A stretch of 20,019 nucleotides of DNA from CAYLLT01 sp964591605 (GTDB taxonomy: Bacteria > Planctomycetota > Phycisphaerae > UBA1845 > PWPN01): NCBI GenBank assembly GCA_964591605.1, contig CAZQEN010000115.1, positions 1 through 20,019 on the forward strand, written 5' to 3'. This document shows positions 8,524-16,731 of the stretch, in pieces. Under the pieces are notes generated by a model that made no database searches, was not told the DNA's origin, and saw only the letters and a program-made list of their open reading frames with translations. The stretch's first letter is position 1, and the number at the start of each line of letters is the position of its first letter. A program made the position numbers and the translations under genes.

Positions 8524-9087
8524 ATGAGTACAATCCAAAGTTTCACGAATCGGTATGCAATGGGTGCAATGATCGCGGCGGCGGTCGTCGCCCTCGCGGG
8601 CTGCGAGGGACCCGCCAAGCGGCTCAATGCGCCGCCTCAGGGCCACACCGACTATCCCAACGAGGAGATGCAGGCCCATTACACGCCGATGGTGGACAAC
8701 GCCATGCTCAGCGACATGAGCATGTCCGCGGTCCATTTCGTGCCTCATCAGGCGGAGCTGAACGCCAACGGCATCCGCCGGCTCCAGCGGTACTCCGAGA
8801 TTCTGAAGGTCTACGGCGGCACGCTCCGCTATGACGGCGTCCGGGACGATGCGAGCCTCGCCCAGGATCGAATCCGCCGCATTGAGGAATACCTCGCCAG
8901 CGCCGGGCTCAACCAGGGGCAGTTCAAGGTCGAGCGCGGCATGGCCGGCGGCGCCGGCATCAATGCCGATGAGGCCATGATCATCCGCGCCGGCTCATAC
9001 GCCAAGCCCGACGGCGGAGATTCGGGCGGCGGAGGTATGACCGTCAAGGAACTGCTCGGAACGGCCGGCGGCAAGGGAGCCAAGTGA
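8524..9087 (+). CDS. Lipoprotein with an OmpA-like C-terminal domain
   Basis: A 187-residue lipoprotein. The N-terminus ends in the lipobox LAGC with Cys27 as the likely lipidated residue, so the mature protein should sit on a membrane. Residues ~68-140 resemble a shortened OmpA/Pal peptidoglycan-binding domain: VHFVPHQAELNANGIRRL followed by DDASLAQDRIRRIEEYLASAGL, which keeps the usual order of an Asp pair and an Arg before a helix. A Gly-rich linker (GGDSGGGG) and short tail end the protein. The ATG at 8524 follows AGGGG; a start at 8500 would add eight residues without a better site. It precedes a second lipoprotein gene in the same direction by ~200 bp. The OmpA assignment is from pattern only and is weaker than the lipoprotein call. 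Confidence 0.75.
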   Translation: MSTIQSFTNRYAMGAMIAAAVVALAGCEGPAKRLNAPPQGHTDYPNEEMQAHYTPMVDNAMLSDMSMSAVHFVPHQAELNANGIRRLQRYSEILKVYGGTLRYDGVRDDASLAQDRIRRIEEYLASAGLNQGQFKVERGMAGGAGINADEAMIIRAGSYAKPDGGDSGGGGMTVKELLGTAGGKGAK

Positions 9088-9145
9088 TCCTGGAACGTCG
9101 GGTGCGACCGGCGAGTGCGAGCCGCGCTCGTCGGTCCTCCCTTCC

Positions 9146-9216
9146 GGTGCGGGAAAGCCTCTCCCGCACATGCCCCTCACACCTGCCGCCTGGTGCGGGA
9201 ACCGACCTCACGCACC
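9146..9216. repeat. Short direct repeat with hairpins between the two lipoprotein genes
   Basis: The decamer GGTGCGGGAA occurs at 9146-9155 and 9192-9201. The first copy forms an 8-bp hairpin, GTGCGGGA (9147-9154) with TCCCGCAC (9162-9169), and the second can pair GGTGCG (9192-9197) with CGCACC (9211-9216). No T-run follows, so a standard terminator is not supported. It could slow transcription or stabilise an mRNA end; the role is unknown. Confidence 0.5.
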
Positions 9217-9285
9217 TGAAACCAGCATGCAACCACGCACTGTGTCATTCCGTGACCCATAACCCTGACCCAGGGAGGAATCGCC

Positions 9286-11032
9286 ATGTACGCACGGACG
9301 CGTAACGACAGTGTTCTGACCGCTCGCTGCCCGGTCATCGCCACCGGCATGATCCTGGCCTTTCTGGCCGCGGGCTGCGAATCGAACAAGTCCACCGATC
9401 AGGCCGCTCAGCGGCAGATCCAGAAGGCCTGGGGCACCACGCCGACGGCCAACCAGCCAGCCGGCACCGACGACCTCCCGGAGGTGAAGTCGCCGGACAT
9501 CCTGCCCGACACGCACTTTGCCGCCGGGCGGCTCCATGAGAGCCAGGGACAGTTTGCCCTCGCCCTCGAGCAGTATCGCCAGGCCATCAAACTCACGCCC
9601 AATCACACCGAGGCGTACAACCGCATGGGGGTCGTGCTCGACCAGCTCGGAAGGCTCAAGGAGGCCGACGAGACCTTCCTGAAGGCCCTTCGGCTCGATC
9701 CCAACCAGGCCCATGTGCGCAACAATCTGGCCTTCAGCTACATCCTGCAGACCCGATGGGCCGATGCGGAAGCGGCGCTCAACGAGGCCATTCAGCAGAA
9801 ACCCGGCTTCGCGCGGGCCCGCGTCAATCTCGGCATGGTTCTCGCCCAGCAGAACCGCTTCGATGAAGCTCTGCAGCAGTTTGCACACGCCCTGCCCAAG
9901 GCCGACGCCTATTACAACCTGGGCCTGATGTACCAGTCCCGCCACAAGCTGCCTGAAGCGGCGCGGGCCTACAAGACGGCTCTTGAGTACAACAAGAACT
10001 TCGTCGCGGCTCAGAAGCGGCTCGAGAAGCTCCCGCCCGAGGCGGTGAAGGCCGCGGATTCCATCCAGATGCCCGCGCCGCAGCCGATGGCCATTGCCCG
10101 GGCGACCCCCCGTGCGACCCAGAAGCCCGCTCCGGTTGCCCCGACGCTGACTCCGGTCACAGCGCCGCCGGCCACTCCCGTCACGCCGACGGCCGAGGCG
10201 AAATCGAGCCCCAGCGTTGGGAATGCACAGTCAACCGGCGTGGTGGAGGTCGTGGAGATTGAGCCCGCCGCTCCTGCATCGCCAAGCACTGTGGCCCAAG
10301 CGAAGACGGAAAGCACGAGCGTCGAGCAGACGAATCAGTCCACCGCTGCCACTCAGGAGCCGGCCACCGCGAATGCCACGACCGAGACGGACGGCCAGAC
10401 GACGGCCGGAGCTGTTTCCAGTTCCGAGACGCCGGTCGCGGCCGGCCCCGCATCCCCCACCGCCGCCCAAACGGTCACGACGGGCTCGAACGCATCCGCC
10501 TCGACGGACAAGCAGACAACGTCCAGTCAGGCTCGCAACACCGCTGGCAGCACTGAGAACACGGATCTGATCATCGAAACTATCTACCCGGAGGACGCTC
10601 CTGCCACGGGATCCACCCAGGCGACGAACAAGACCGGCAGCGTGAATCCGGTCCCGTCACAGTCAACTTCTCCGAAGCAGGCGACTCAGACCAACAAGCC
10701 CTCGACGAAGAAGACCGCCCGGAAAGCCAAGCCTTCAGCAGCNNNNNNNNNNCGCACCGCTGCCTCAGAAGACCTCTGCCGCAGCGTCCAACGAGCCTGA
10801 GATCCTGGTGGCCGAAGACGTGATTGAGCCGGCCTCGCCGAGCCGCTCGCGGGCGTCTGGCCAGCAGAAGGCCGCCAACGCCAAATCGGCTGTCACCACG
10901 GCCCCTTCGGATGCCGAGCGTGCGGCCGTCACGACCGCACCGGCCGCGGATGAGGCCGAAGCCGCCTCTCCCGCCGCCTCTCCCGCACCGGACGCCGAGG
11001 CCGCGGCTCCCAGCACCGCGCCCGCGTCTTGA
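9286..11032 (+). CDS. TPR lipoprotein with long Pro/Ala/Thr/Ser-rich tail (crosses an assembly gap)
   Basis: The protein starts with a lipoprotein signal ending in LAAGC (Cys31), then has about five TPR repeats (residues ~75-240), for example FALALEQYRQAIKLTPN and ADEAETF-like helices, followed by a low-complexity tail rich in Ala, Pro, Thr and Ser. Such TPR lipoproteins bind partners at a membrane. The ATG follows GGGAGGAA. The frame meets a 10-N run at 10743-10752. Reading straight through stops at 10800 with an unlike sequence (RTAASEDLCRSVQRA), but the +1-shifted frame after the gap (from 10754) continues with APLPQKTSAAASNEPEILV and the same Ala/Pro/Ser/Thr composition to the TGA at 11030-11032. 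The real gap is therefore likely a multiple of three, and this gene ends at 11032, just before a terminator. Total length is at least ~578 residues. Confidence 0.82.
10743..10752. other. 10-N assembly gap inside the TPR lipoprotein gene
   Basis: A run of exactly ten Ns. Coding continuity across it requires a true length divisible by three, so ten is a placeholder and not a measured size. It falls in a repetitive, low-complexity coding region, where assemblers often fail. Confidence 0.97.
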
Positions 11033-11059
11033 GACGATGATCTGCCGGCAAAACTCCCG

Positions 11060-11089
11060 ACGGCCGCCCATCCGTGGGCGGCCGTTTTT
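11060..11089 (+). terminator. Rho-independent terminator after the TPR lipoprotein gene
   Basis: A perfect 11-bp stem, ACGGCCGCCCA (11060-11070) with TGGGCGGCCGT (11075-11085), has a four-base TCCG loop and continues into a run of five T (11085-11089). It lies 27 bases after the stop at 11032 and just before the end of the convergent rhaT gene. Confidence 0.93.
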
Positions 11090-11108
11090 GTTGCCCCACC
11101 GCCCCTGC

Positions 11109-12245
11109 TCACTTCCCCACGGTCTGCAGATAGCTGCCCAGCCCCACCACCACGGTCGAGGCCACCAGCACCACGATGCCCGTGAGGATCAGCGAGTGCA
11201 CCCGCCGGCTCGTGCCCCGCCACTCGTGGAGGAAGATCCCCCACATGTTCGAGAAGATGATGATGGTGGCCATATGGAGGGTCCAGCTCGCAAAGTCGTA
11301 CCGGCCCATCTTCGTGGTGCCCATGCTGTAAAAGAAGAACTGGAGGTACCAGGTCGTCCCCGCGATGGCCGAGAACAGGTAGTTCGAGACGATCGACGCC
11401 CCCCGCCCGCTCACATAGTCCCCGAACGAGCGGTTCATCGTGCTGAGAATCATGCACCAGACGAAATTCGTCGTGAACCCGCCCAGCAGCACGATGATGA
11501 GCACCGGCGTGTTCTTGAACACGTCGGGTACGCCGTGCCGGACGGCGATGCCCCCCATCGGATCGCCCGACTTGATGGCAAACGCCATGCACGCGCTCAT
11601 GATGCCGGAGAAAACCGCCACCCACATGCCCTTGGCAAAGCTGAACTCGGCGATGGTCGCCTTTTTCGCCTCGTCGGAGAGTTCCCGCTCCTTGGCCATG
11701 CCCGCCTGGCCGCAGAGGGTGATGCCCAGGAGGCAGACCGCCAGGCCGCCCAGCGTCACCAGTCCCGACGAGTGCCTCGTGAGATCCAGGAGGTTCTGTT
11801 CATGGATCGGCGGCAGATACTGGGTCAGCGAACCGAACCATCCGAGCCGGACCGCCATGCCCAGGAGCGGCGGGACGAGGGTCCCGAAGAATGCGCAGAA
11901 GCCCAGGGCGACCGCCATTCCCAGCGACATGCCCAGGTACCGCATGGTCAGCCCGAAGGTCAGGCCGCCGATGCCCCACATGACGCCAAAGACGTAGCTC
12001 CAGATCATGCTGGTCCGATGGTCACGGAGTCCCTCGGCCAGAATCGGCAGGAGATCGACGCCGCTCATCCGCGTGACGATCCACGCGAAGACGGCCGGGG
12101 CGATGATCCAGGAAAACACGCCGCCCGCCAGCCAGTAGACCTCCCAGGCCCAATTCCGGACCCGGCGATACGGAATGTAGAAGCTGCCGGAAGCGAAGCC
12201 GCCGATCGCATGGTAAAAGACGCCCAGGAAAGGATTTGCCTGCAC
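11109..12245 (-). CDS. rhaT: L-rhamnose/proton symporter of the RhaT family
   Basis: This 378-residue inner-membrane protein is recognisably RhaT (E. coli RhaT is 344 residues), which imports L-rhamnose with protons. Shared segments include FYHAIGGFASGSFYIPYRRV near the N-terminus, WEVYWLAGGVFSWIIAP, MWGIGGLTFGLTMRYLGMSLG, and near the C-terminus WYLQFFFYSMGTTKMG with SWTLHM. About ten membrane helices are visible. I chose the GTG at 12245 because GGAGA lies nine bases upstream, the protein then begins VQANPFLGV like relatives, and the longer frame's start at 12320 falls in the promoter. It converges on the lipoprotein gene, with a terminator between them. No rhamnose catabolic genes are in view, so the operon partners, if any, lie outside or the gene stands alone. 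Confidence 0.93.
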   Translation of the reverse strand: MQANPFLGVFYHAIGGFASGSFYIPYRRVRNWAWEVYWLAGGVFSWIIAPAVFAWIVTRMSGVDLLPILAEGLRDHRTSMIWSYVFGVMWGIGGLTFGLTMRYLGMSLGMAVALGFCAFFGTLVPPLLGMAVRLGWFGSLTQYLPPIHEQNLLDLTRHSSGLVTLGGLAVCLLGITLCGQAGMAKERELSDEAKKATIAEFSFAKGMWVAVFSGIMSACMAFAIKSGDPMGGIAVRHGVPDVFKNTPVLIIVLLGGFTTNFVWCMILSTMNRSFGDYVSGRGASIVSNYLFSAIAGTTWYLQFFFYSMGTTKMGRYDFASWTLHMATIIIFSNMWGIFLHEWRGTSRRVHSLILTGIVVLVASTVVVGLGSYLQTVGK

Positions 12246-12291
12246 AGATGAGGTCTCCAGTTGAAAGCGCGCACGTGCAAAAAGCGTCGCG

Positions 12292-12320
12292 AGTATAGAC
12301 GCTGGCCGCTCCCTCACCAA
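12292..12320 (-). promoter_or_regulatory. Sigma70-type promoter of rhaT
   Basis: On the minus strand TTGGTG (12320-12315) and TATACT (12297-12292) are exactly 17 bases apart. The -10 box matches five of six bases. Transcription would begin near 12285, about 40 bases before the GTG start at 12245. No operator could be assigned. Confidence 0.62.
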
Positions 12321-12377
12321 GCGGCAATCGCTGACCGGGAGGGCAGGGGTCTGGCCGTTTTTCGGGTGCCGTCGGGT

Positions 12378-12559
12378 AGGTCCTGCCGGCCGGGCAGGAC
12401 CTGCGAAGGGGTGAGTGCGTCGCCCATCCAGGTCCCGTCCGGTCCGCCGAAGGCGAGATTCGCCCTGGCGAACAGACGGGACCTGCCCGGGCAGATCCCG
12501 GAAGAATGACCACAGCGGGCATTAACCTGCCTCAAATGTAGGAAGTCCGGAGGCAGGTT
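12378..12559. repeat. Cluster of three related inverted repeats
   Basis: Hairpin A pairs AGGTCCTGCC (12378-12387) with GGCAGGACCT (12393-12402), ten perfect pairs and a five-base loop. Hairpin B pairs CAGGTCCCGTC (12429-12439) with GACGGGACCTG (12475-12485), eleven perfect pairs, with an inner stem GGCGA/TCGCC. Hairpin C pairs AACCTGCCTC (12524-12533) with GAGGCAGGTT (12550-12559). The core AGGTCC/GGACCT occurs four times in alternating orientation in A and B, so alternative pairings between hairpins are possible. A nearly palindromic stretch at 12478-12499 overlaps B. None has a T-run. The elements could be a structured RNA upstream of the methyltransferase gene or a REP-like repeat. Confidence 0.8.
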
Positions 12560-12722
12560 CCGGAGTAGGATAGGCATGCCTGAAGCCAACCCCTCCAGGC
12601 GCGCCCGCGGATCGGATCTCCGGATTCCCGCATCCGTCGTGCGAAGCACCGTGTGACGCATCCTGTAATGGCGCGCCGCGTCGCGGTTCAACCGCGCGGG
12701 CAGATCACATCTCTGAGGAACC

Positions 12723-13400
12723 ATGAGCACCATGACCCGACCTGATTCTGCCAAGCGAGACATCACACAGAGGTTCTCCACGCGCGCCGATGCGGAGCGC
12801 TACCGCGACCGGTTCGAGCAGGGCAAACGACGTCGCACACACGAACGCGAACTCGATGCGCTCCGCCAGGTGCTGCAGCATTGCGGCCCCGTGAACAGCG
12901 TCCTCGACGTGGGAAGCGGCACCGGCCGGTTCGCCGCCCTGTTCTCAGAGCATGCCCGCCAGGTGGTCCAGCTTGACCTGGCCATCAACATGCTGGACGT
13001 GAGCCGCGAAGCCGCCAACGGTGCCGCCGCCGCCTCGCGGTACATCCAGGGCGATATCCGCCGCCTCCCCATCAGCACCCGGAGCATGGACCTGGTCTTC
13101 TGCCATCGACTGCTGAACCACCTCCCCGGCCAGGCGGAACGTCACCAGGCGCTTGCCAATCTTGCCCGCGCGGCGCGCCGATTCGTCGTTGTCTCCAGCC
13201 TCGGTCCACCGCGCCTCATCCAGCGGCTGCGAAATGCCTACGACCGCCTGCGCGGGGCGATCGGCTCCGGCACGTCACGTTACGTCACGCCCGAAAGCCT
13301 CATGACCGAACTCCAAGCCATCGGACTGCGGCTGACCGATCGTGTCGCCATTCGCAGCTTTCCCGTCTCCGCCGAGTTTCTCGTGTTCAGTCAGGTCTGA
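12723..13400 (+). CDS. Class I SAM-dependent methyltransferase, target unknown
   Basis: A 225-residue cytoplasmic protein with a Rossmann-type methyltransferase fold. Motif I is VLDVGSGTGRF (60-70), the acidic end of strand 2 is in VVQLDLAINML (D85), motif II-like GDIRRLP is at 110-116, and SMDLVFCHRLLNHLP (121-135) matches the post-motif strand of methyltransferase-11-type enzymes. The substrate cannot be read from the sequence. An N-terminal basic and charged stretch (ADAERYRDRFEQGKRRRTHE) precedes the domain. The ATG at 12723 follows GAGGAACC; an alternative ATG at 12732 would lose only three residues. The gene stands alone between a structured intergenic region and a lipoprotein gene with its own promoter. 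Confidence 0.85.
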   Translation: MSTMTRPDSAKRDITQRFSTRADAERYRDRFEQGKRRRTHERELDALRQVLQHCGPVNSVLDVGSGTGRFAALFSEHARQVVQLDLAINMLDVSREAANGAAAASRYIQGDIRRLPISTRSMDLVFCHRLLNHLPGQAERHQALANLARAARRFVVVSSLGPPRLIQRLRNAYDRLRGAIGSGTSRYVTPESLMTELQAIGLRLTDRVAIRSFPVSAEFLVFSQV

Positions 13401-13448
13401 CCAGCCCCCCACACCCCGCCCGTGCGAGAAGGCCGTAAAGATCCGCAC

Positions 13449-13476
13449 TTGTGGGCGCCGGCCGCACCGCTATAAT
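13449..13476 (+). promoter_or_regulatory. Probable promoter of the propeller-like lipoprotein gene
   Basis: A perfect TATAAT lies at 13471-13476, with TTGTGG at 13449-13454 and a 16-base spacer. It would start transcription near 13483 and give a leader of ~155 bases before the ATG at 13639. The rest of the 13401-13638 space contains no other clear feature. Confidence 0.55.
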
Positions 13477-13638
13477 CCGCGCTCACACATCACGGAAACC
13501 TGGGCCGCAGAATGGGTTGGCTTCTCTCGACGGCGCGGGCGACGGTACGGGCACGGATTTCGACGGCTCAGGACGTGAGTACGCAGGCGGATGGCCCCCT
13601 CGCCCCGGCATCGAGAAACATCGCAAGGATGGTGTCGG

Positions 13639-14546
13639 ATGACGCGACGATGGTTCCTGGGAACTCTTCTTCTGATTGCCTGCCTCGGTTCGAGCTGCCC
13701 GCAGAACGGCCTCCCCAACGGAGGGGATCAAACCGAGGTCCTGCAGCCAACCGTCTATGCCACCAACACGAACGGTGCGAGCGGTCTGGCGATTCGCCCA
13801 TCGGACGGTGCACTCTTCGCCGTCAATGCGGACGGCCTGTTCGGGCCGATCGAGCAGGGTGACGATTTATCGACGCTTACCCCGATCGGCGCGACCAATC
13901 TGGACGCCATCTTCGGCGCCACCACCACTTCGCTCGCGCTGGCCATCACCAACGACGGCGAATTCTGGATCGGATCGTTCTGCTGCTCGCGGCTGGCGGT
14001 CGTGCCGCCTGGAGGCGGCGATGCAGTCGGGTTTGACGGTCTCATCGCGACCAACATCAATCCCCGCGCGCTGGCGCTCGTGCCGGCCGGCTTCAGTGGA
14101 ACCAACGTCGATCCGGGCAATCTGCTGGCCGCCGAAGAGAGCAGCGGAGCGTCGCTCGGCGTGATCGACGTGGGGACTGACACGGTCGCGGAAATCGCGA
14201 ATCGGCCGGCGGAGCACCTGGCGTTCGGTCCCGGGCCCGTGCTCTACGGTTCGCGGGGGACAGCCTCTCCGATTGCCGCCGGACTTCAGACCATCAGCGC
14301 CGGAGGCGTAGCCACCGACCTGCCGGGGACGCTCAACCTGGGCGCCCGCGCCTTCGTCGTCCGAAGCAACGACGACATCGTGTTCCTGGGCCGGTTTACC
14401 TCAATTCTGGGCGATGACCTCAACGGCGTGCTGCTCTATTCGGCGGCTGACGACAGCGTGCAGCTCGGCGTCGCATATTCGGCCGCCGACACTGCGGACG
14501 GCGGCGACATGGCCATCAGCGCCGACCGCTCGACCATCTTCGTGGC
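13639..14546 (+). CDS. Beta-propeller-like lipoprotein, truncated by an assembly gap
   Basis: The first ~302 residues are visible. The N-terminus MTRRWFLGTLLLIAC contains LIAC (Cys15), a fair lipobox; Cys20 in GSSC is an alternative. The body has repeated segments of hydrophobic beta strands with Gly-Asp-rich turns, such as GLAIRPSDGALFAVNADGLF, SLALAITNDGEFWIGSF and DDIVFLGRFTSILGDDLNG, which look like propeller blades. The ATG at 13639 follows AAGGA at 13625-13629; a start at 13591 would put a charged, non-signal stretch in front of the signal. The reading frame is lost at 14547, where Ns start, and the few codons after the gap do not resemble this protein. No enzymatic motif is visible, so function is unknown. 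Confidence 0.75.
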
Positions 14547-14646
14547 NNNNNNNNNNNNNNNNNNNNNNNNNNNNNNNNNNNNNNNNNNNNNNNNNNNNNN
14601 NNNNNNNNNNNNNNNNNNNNNNNNNNNNNNNNNNNNNNNNNNNNNN
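14547..14646. other. 100-N assembly gap
   Basis: Exactly 100 Ns, a conventional placeholder for a gap of unknown size. It removes the end of the propeller-like lipoprotein gene and any -35 box of the permease promoter. Whether other genes lie in the real gap cannot be told. Confidence 0.98.
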
Positions 14647-14662
14647 AATTGCCCGTCGCGCG

Positions 14663-14668
14663 TATAAT
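14663..14668 (+). promoter_or_regulatory. -10 box (TATAAT) of the permease promoter
   Basis: A perfect TATAAT stands 78 bases before the permease ATG. The -35 box would lie at 14640-14646, inside the N gap. The leader contains a stem of nine pairs including two wobble pairs, AGGGGCCGG (14683-14691) with TCGGCCCTT (14705-14713), which could affect expression. Confidence 0.5.
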
Positions 14669-14745
14669 GCCGCTCAATTCCCAGGGGCCGGGGCCCAGGA
14701 GGCCTCGGCCCTTGCTGCATTGAACCCCTTTTTGAGGGACACATC

Positions 14746-16731
14746 ATGGCGCAGGCAGCGGTGGATACGATCTCCCAGCGGCTGGACAAGCTCTACGAAT
14801 TCGAACGCGAGCCGGTGACACCCGACAAGCTGCACGACGGCCGATACTTCGCCGGGATGTTCTCAGGCGAACACGTGGCCGGCACCGAGTTTGTCATCGG
14901 CGCGCTGTTCGTGCAGTGGGGCGCGACGGCCGGCGACCTGATCTGGGGCCTGCTGATCGGCAACTTCCTGGCCGTGCTGAGCTGGGCGTTCATCTGCGCC
15001 CCGATCGCCGTGCGCACGCGGCTGACGCTCTACTGGTATGCCCGGCGGATCATCGGCCCGGGCCTGACCGTGGTCTACAACATCATCAACGCGCTGCTCT
15101 ACTGCTTTCTGGCCTCGGCGATGATCGGCGTATCGGCCTCCGCGGTGGGGCTGGCCGCCCAGAAGCTGCGGCTGCCGTTCGTACACCCCTCGCTGGATGA
15201 CGTGCTGCCCAACAGCGTCGGGTGGGTGGTGATCGTGCTGCTGGTCGGGGCGCTGGTGATCTTCCTGGCGATCGCTGGCTTCAAGAAGCTCAGCCGTTTC
15301 GCCAGCGTGTGCGCGCCGTGGATGATCGTCATCTTCGTGGCGGGGGCGATCGCGACGCTGCCGGGCCTGGGGATGGTCAACAGCCTGGGCGGGCTGTGGA
15401 ACGTCATGAAAACCGAGGTCTGGAACGGCGAGCCGCTCGTGGCCAAGCAGGCGCTCGCCGATGATCCGGCGATCCGCGACGATCTGGACCGGGCGGCGGT
15501 GCCGCAGGAATTGCGTCGGCTGCTCTCGGTTGAGCCGAAGGAGAAGAAGCGGATCGAGCTGGCGGCCGATGCCTCGGTGTCCGTCGCGAAGCCCGGCCGG
15601 CTCTGGCGCATCCGCAGCGGCGAGGACACGTACGTCGTGCAGCACCATGACCTCGAGCTGCGCGTCTCGCAGGTGGCCAGCCGGGGGCTGGGCTTCTGGC
15701 ACATCCTGTTCTTCGCCTGGTTCTGCAACCTGGCAATGCACATCGGGCTGTCGGACATGGCGGTATTCCGGTATGCCCGCAAGTGGCAGTACGGCTTCTA
15801 CTCCGCGTTCGGCATGTACGTGGGGCACTACGCGGCCTGGATCTGCGCGGGAATCATGGGCGCGGTGATCTGGGGCGAGGTGAATCCCGGGCGCATGGCG
15901 GATACCGCCGCGGGCATGGCCGGGCTGCTGTGCGTGCTGCTGGCCGGTTGGACGACGGCCAACCCGACGATCTACCGGGCGGGCCTGGCCCTGCAGATCA
16001 TCACGCCCAACTGGCCGCGCTGGCTCATCACGCTGGTGGCCGGCGGCATCACGACGATCGTCGCCCTCTTCCCCGCGATTTTCATGCGGCTGCTGGACTT
16101 CGTCGCGATCTACGGGCTGATGCTCATGCCCATCGGGGCGGTGATCTTCACCGAGCACTGGCTGTTCCCGAAACTGGGCCTGCGGCAATACTGGGCGCAG
16201 GCCCGCGGGCGGAGCGTCAACGGACCGGCCCTGGTGGCGTGGCTCGCGGTGATGGTGCTCGCGTTCCCGATCGAGGCGTTCATCACGGGCGCGCGCTCGC
16301 CGATGGAGATGCTTGGCGTGGACCTGTTCTTCCGCTGGCTGCCGGGCTGGTTCATCGCGGTGGGACTCTACATCCTGCTGTGCCGCATCTGGCCCGAGAC
16401 GGCCCGAGGTTCGTTCCCGGCGGATCAGACGCAGGTTACCACCGGGCACGGCCTTCATGCAGCGCCGGCCGGTGCTGATGTGACCGCGGTACACCCGCGC
16501 GCTGACCGCTCGCCGAGCCCGCTCATGTGGGTGGCCGGCGGGGCAGCCGTCTTCTCGCTCGCGATCATCCTCTACCTGGCCCTGCGGGTGTTCCTGGGTG
16601 GGTCGGATTCACTCACCTATCAGACCAACCTCTCCGGCTACAAACGGGGGATCATGATCGCGACCGTCGTCTATTTCGCGGCGGCCGTCTACTGGGAAAC
16701 CCGACGGGAGAAGCAGCGGGAGCAGGCGTAG
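14746..16731 (+). CDS. NCS1-type nucleobase permease with a ~90-residue soluble insertion
   Basis: A 661-residue membrane protein of the nucleobase-cation symporter-1 family, which imports purines, pyrimidines or related compounds. GEHVAGTEFVIGALF (41-55) and GWTTANPTIYRAGLALQ (401-417) are family-like. About twelve membrane helices are visible. Between helices, residues ~225-312 form a hydrophilic insertion (ALADDPAIRDDLDRA...HHDLELRVSQV) that ordinary NCS1 proteins of ~420-500 residues lack. A Pro/Ser/Ala-rich linker (~552-590) precedes the last two helices. The ATG at 14746 follows GAGGG eight bases upstream. The TAG stop at 16729-16731 is formed by the first bases of a palindromic repeat unit. 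Substrate is not predictable from the sequence. Confidence 0.8.
   Translation: MAQAAVDTISQRLDKLYEFEREPVTPDKLHDGRYFAGMFSGEHVAGTEFVIGALFVQWGATAGDLIWGLLIGNFLAVLSWAFICAPIAVRTRLTLYWYARRIIGPGLTVVYNIINALLYCFLASAMIGVSASAVGLAAQKLRLPFVHPSLDDVLPNSVGWVVIVLLVGALVIFLAIAGFKKLSRFASVCAPWMIVIFVAGAIATLPGLGMVNSLGGLWNVMKTEVWNGEPLVAKQALADDPAIRDDLDRAAVPQELRRLLSVEPKEKKRIELAADASVSVAKPGRLWRIRSGEDTYVVQHHDLELRVSQVASRGLGFWHILFFAWFCNLAMHIGLSDMAVFRYARKWQYGFYSAFGMYVGHYAAWICAGIMGAVIWGEVNPGRMADTAAGMAGLLCVLLAGWTTANPTIYRAGLALQIITPNWPRWLITLVAGGITTIVALFPAIFMRLLDFVAIYGLMLMPIGAVIFTEHWLFPKLGLRQYWAQARGRSVNGPALVAWLAVMVLAFPIEAFITGARSPMEMLGVDLFFRWLPGWFIAVGLYILLCRIWPETARGSFPADQTQVTTGHGLHAAPAGADVTAVHPRADRSPSPLMWVAGGAAVFSLAIILYLALRVFLGGSDSLTYQTNLSGYKRGIMIATVVYFAAAVYWETRREKQREQA

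Larger units (their letters stand above)
12246..12722. other. 477-bp divergent intergenic region
   Basis: It lies between rhaT (leftward) and the methyltransferase gene (rightward). It holds the rhaT promoter (12292-12320) and a cluster of related inverted repeats (12378-12559). From ~12560 to the methyltransferase start no clear promoter boxes or coding frame were found. Confidence 0.6.

Noticed and set aside
9147..9169. Hairpin after the OmpA-like gene as a terminator
   Set aside because: The stem is perfect but no T-run follows it.
10753..10800. End of the TPR lipoprotein at 10800
   Set aside because: It results from counting the ten Ns as real length; the frame from 10754 matches the protein's composition and ends before the terminator.
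10824..12251. Plus-strand frame opposite rhaT and the end of the lipoprotein gene
   Set aside because: The opposite strand encodes a clear RhaT protein; this frame has no domain and a skewed composition.
14649..14654. TTGCCC as a -35 box for the permease promoter
   Set aside because: It is only eight bases from TATAAT; the real -35 position falls in the N gap.
14863..16494. Minus-strand frame opposite the permease
   Set aside because: It is an Arg/His/Asp-rich shadow of a membrane protein with recognisable family motifs.
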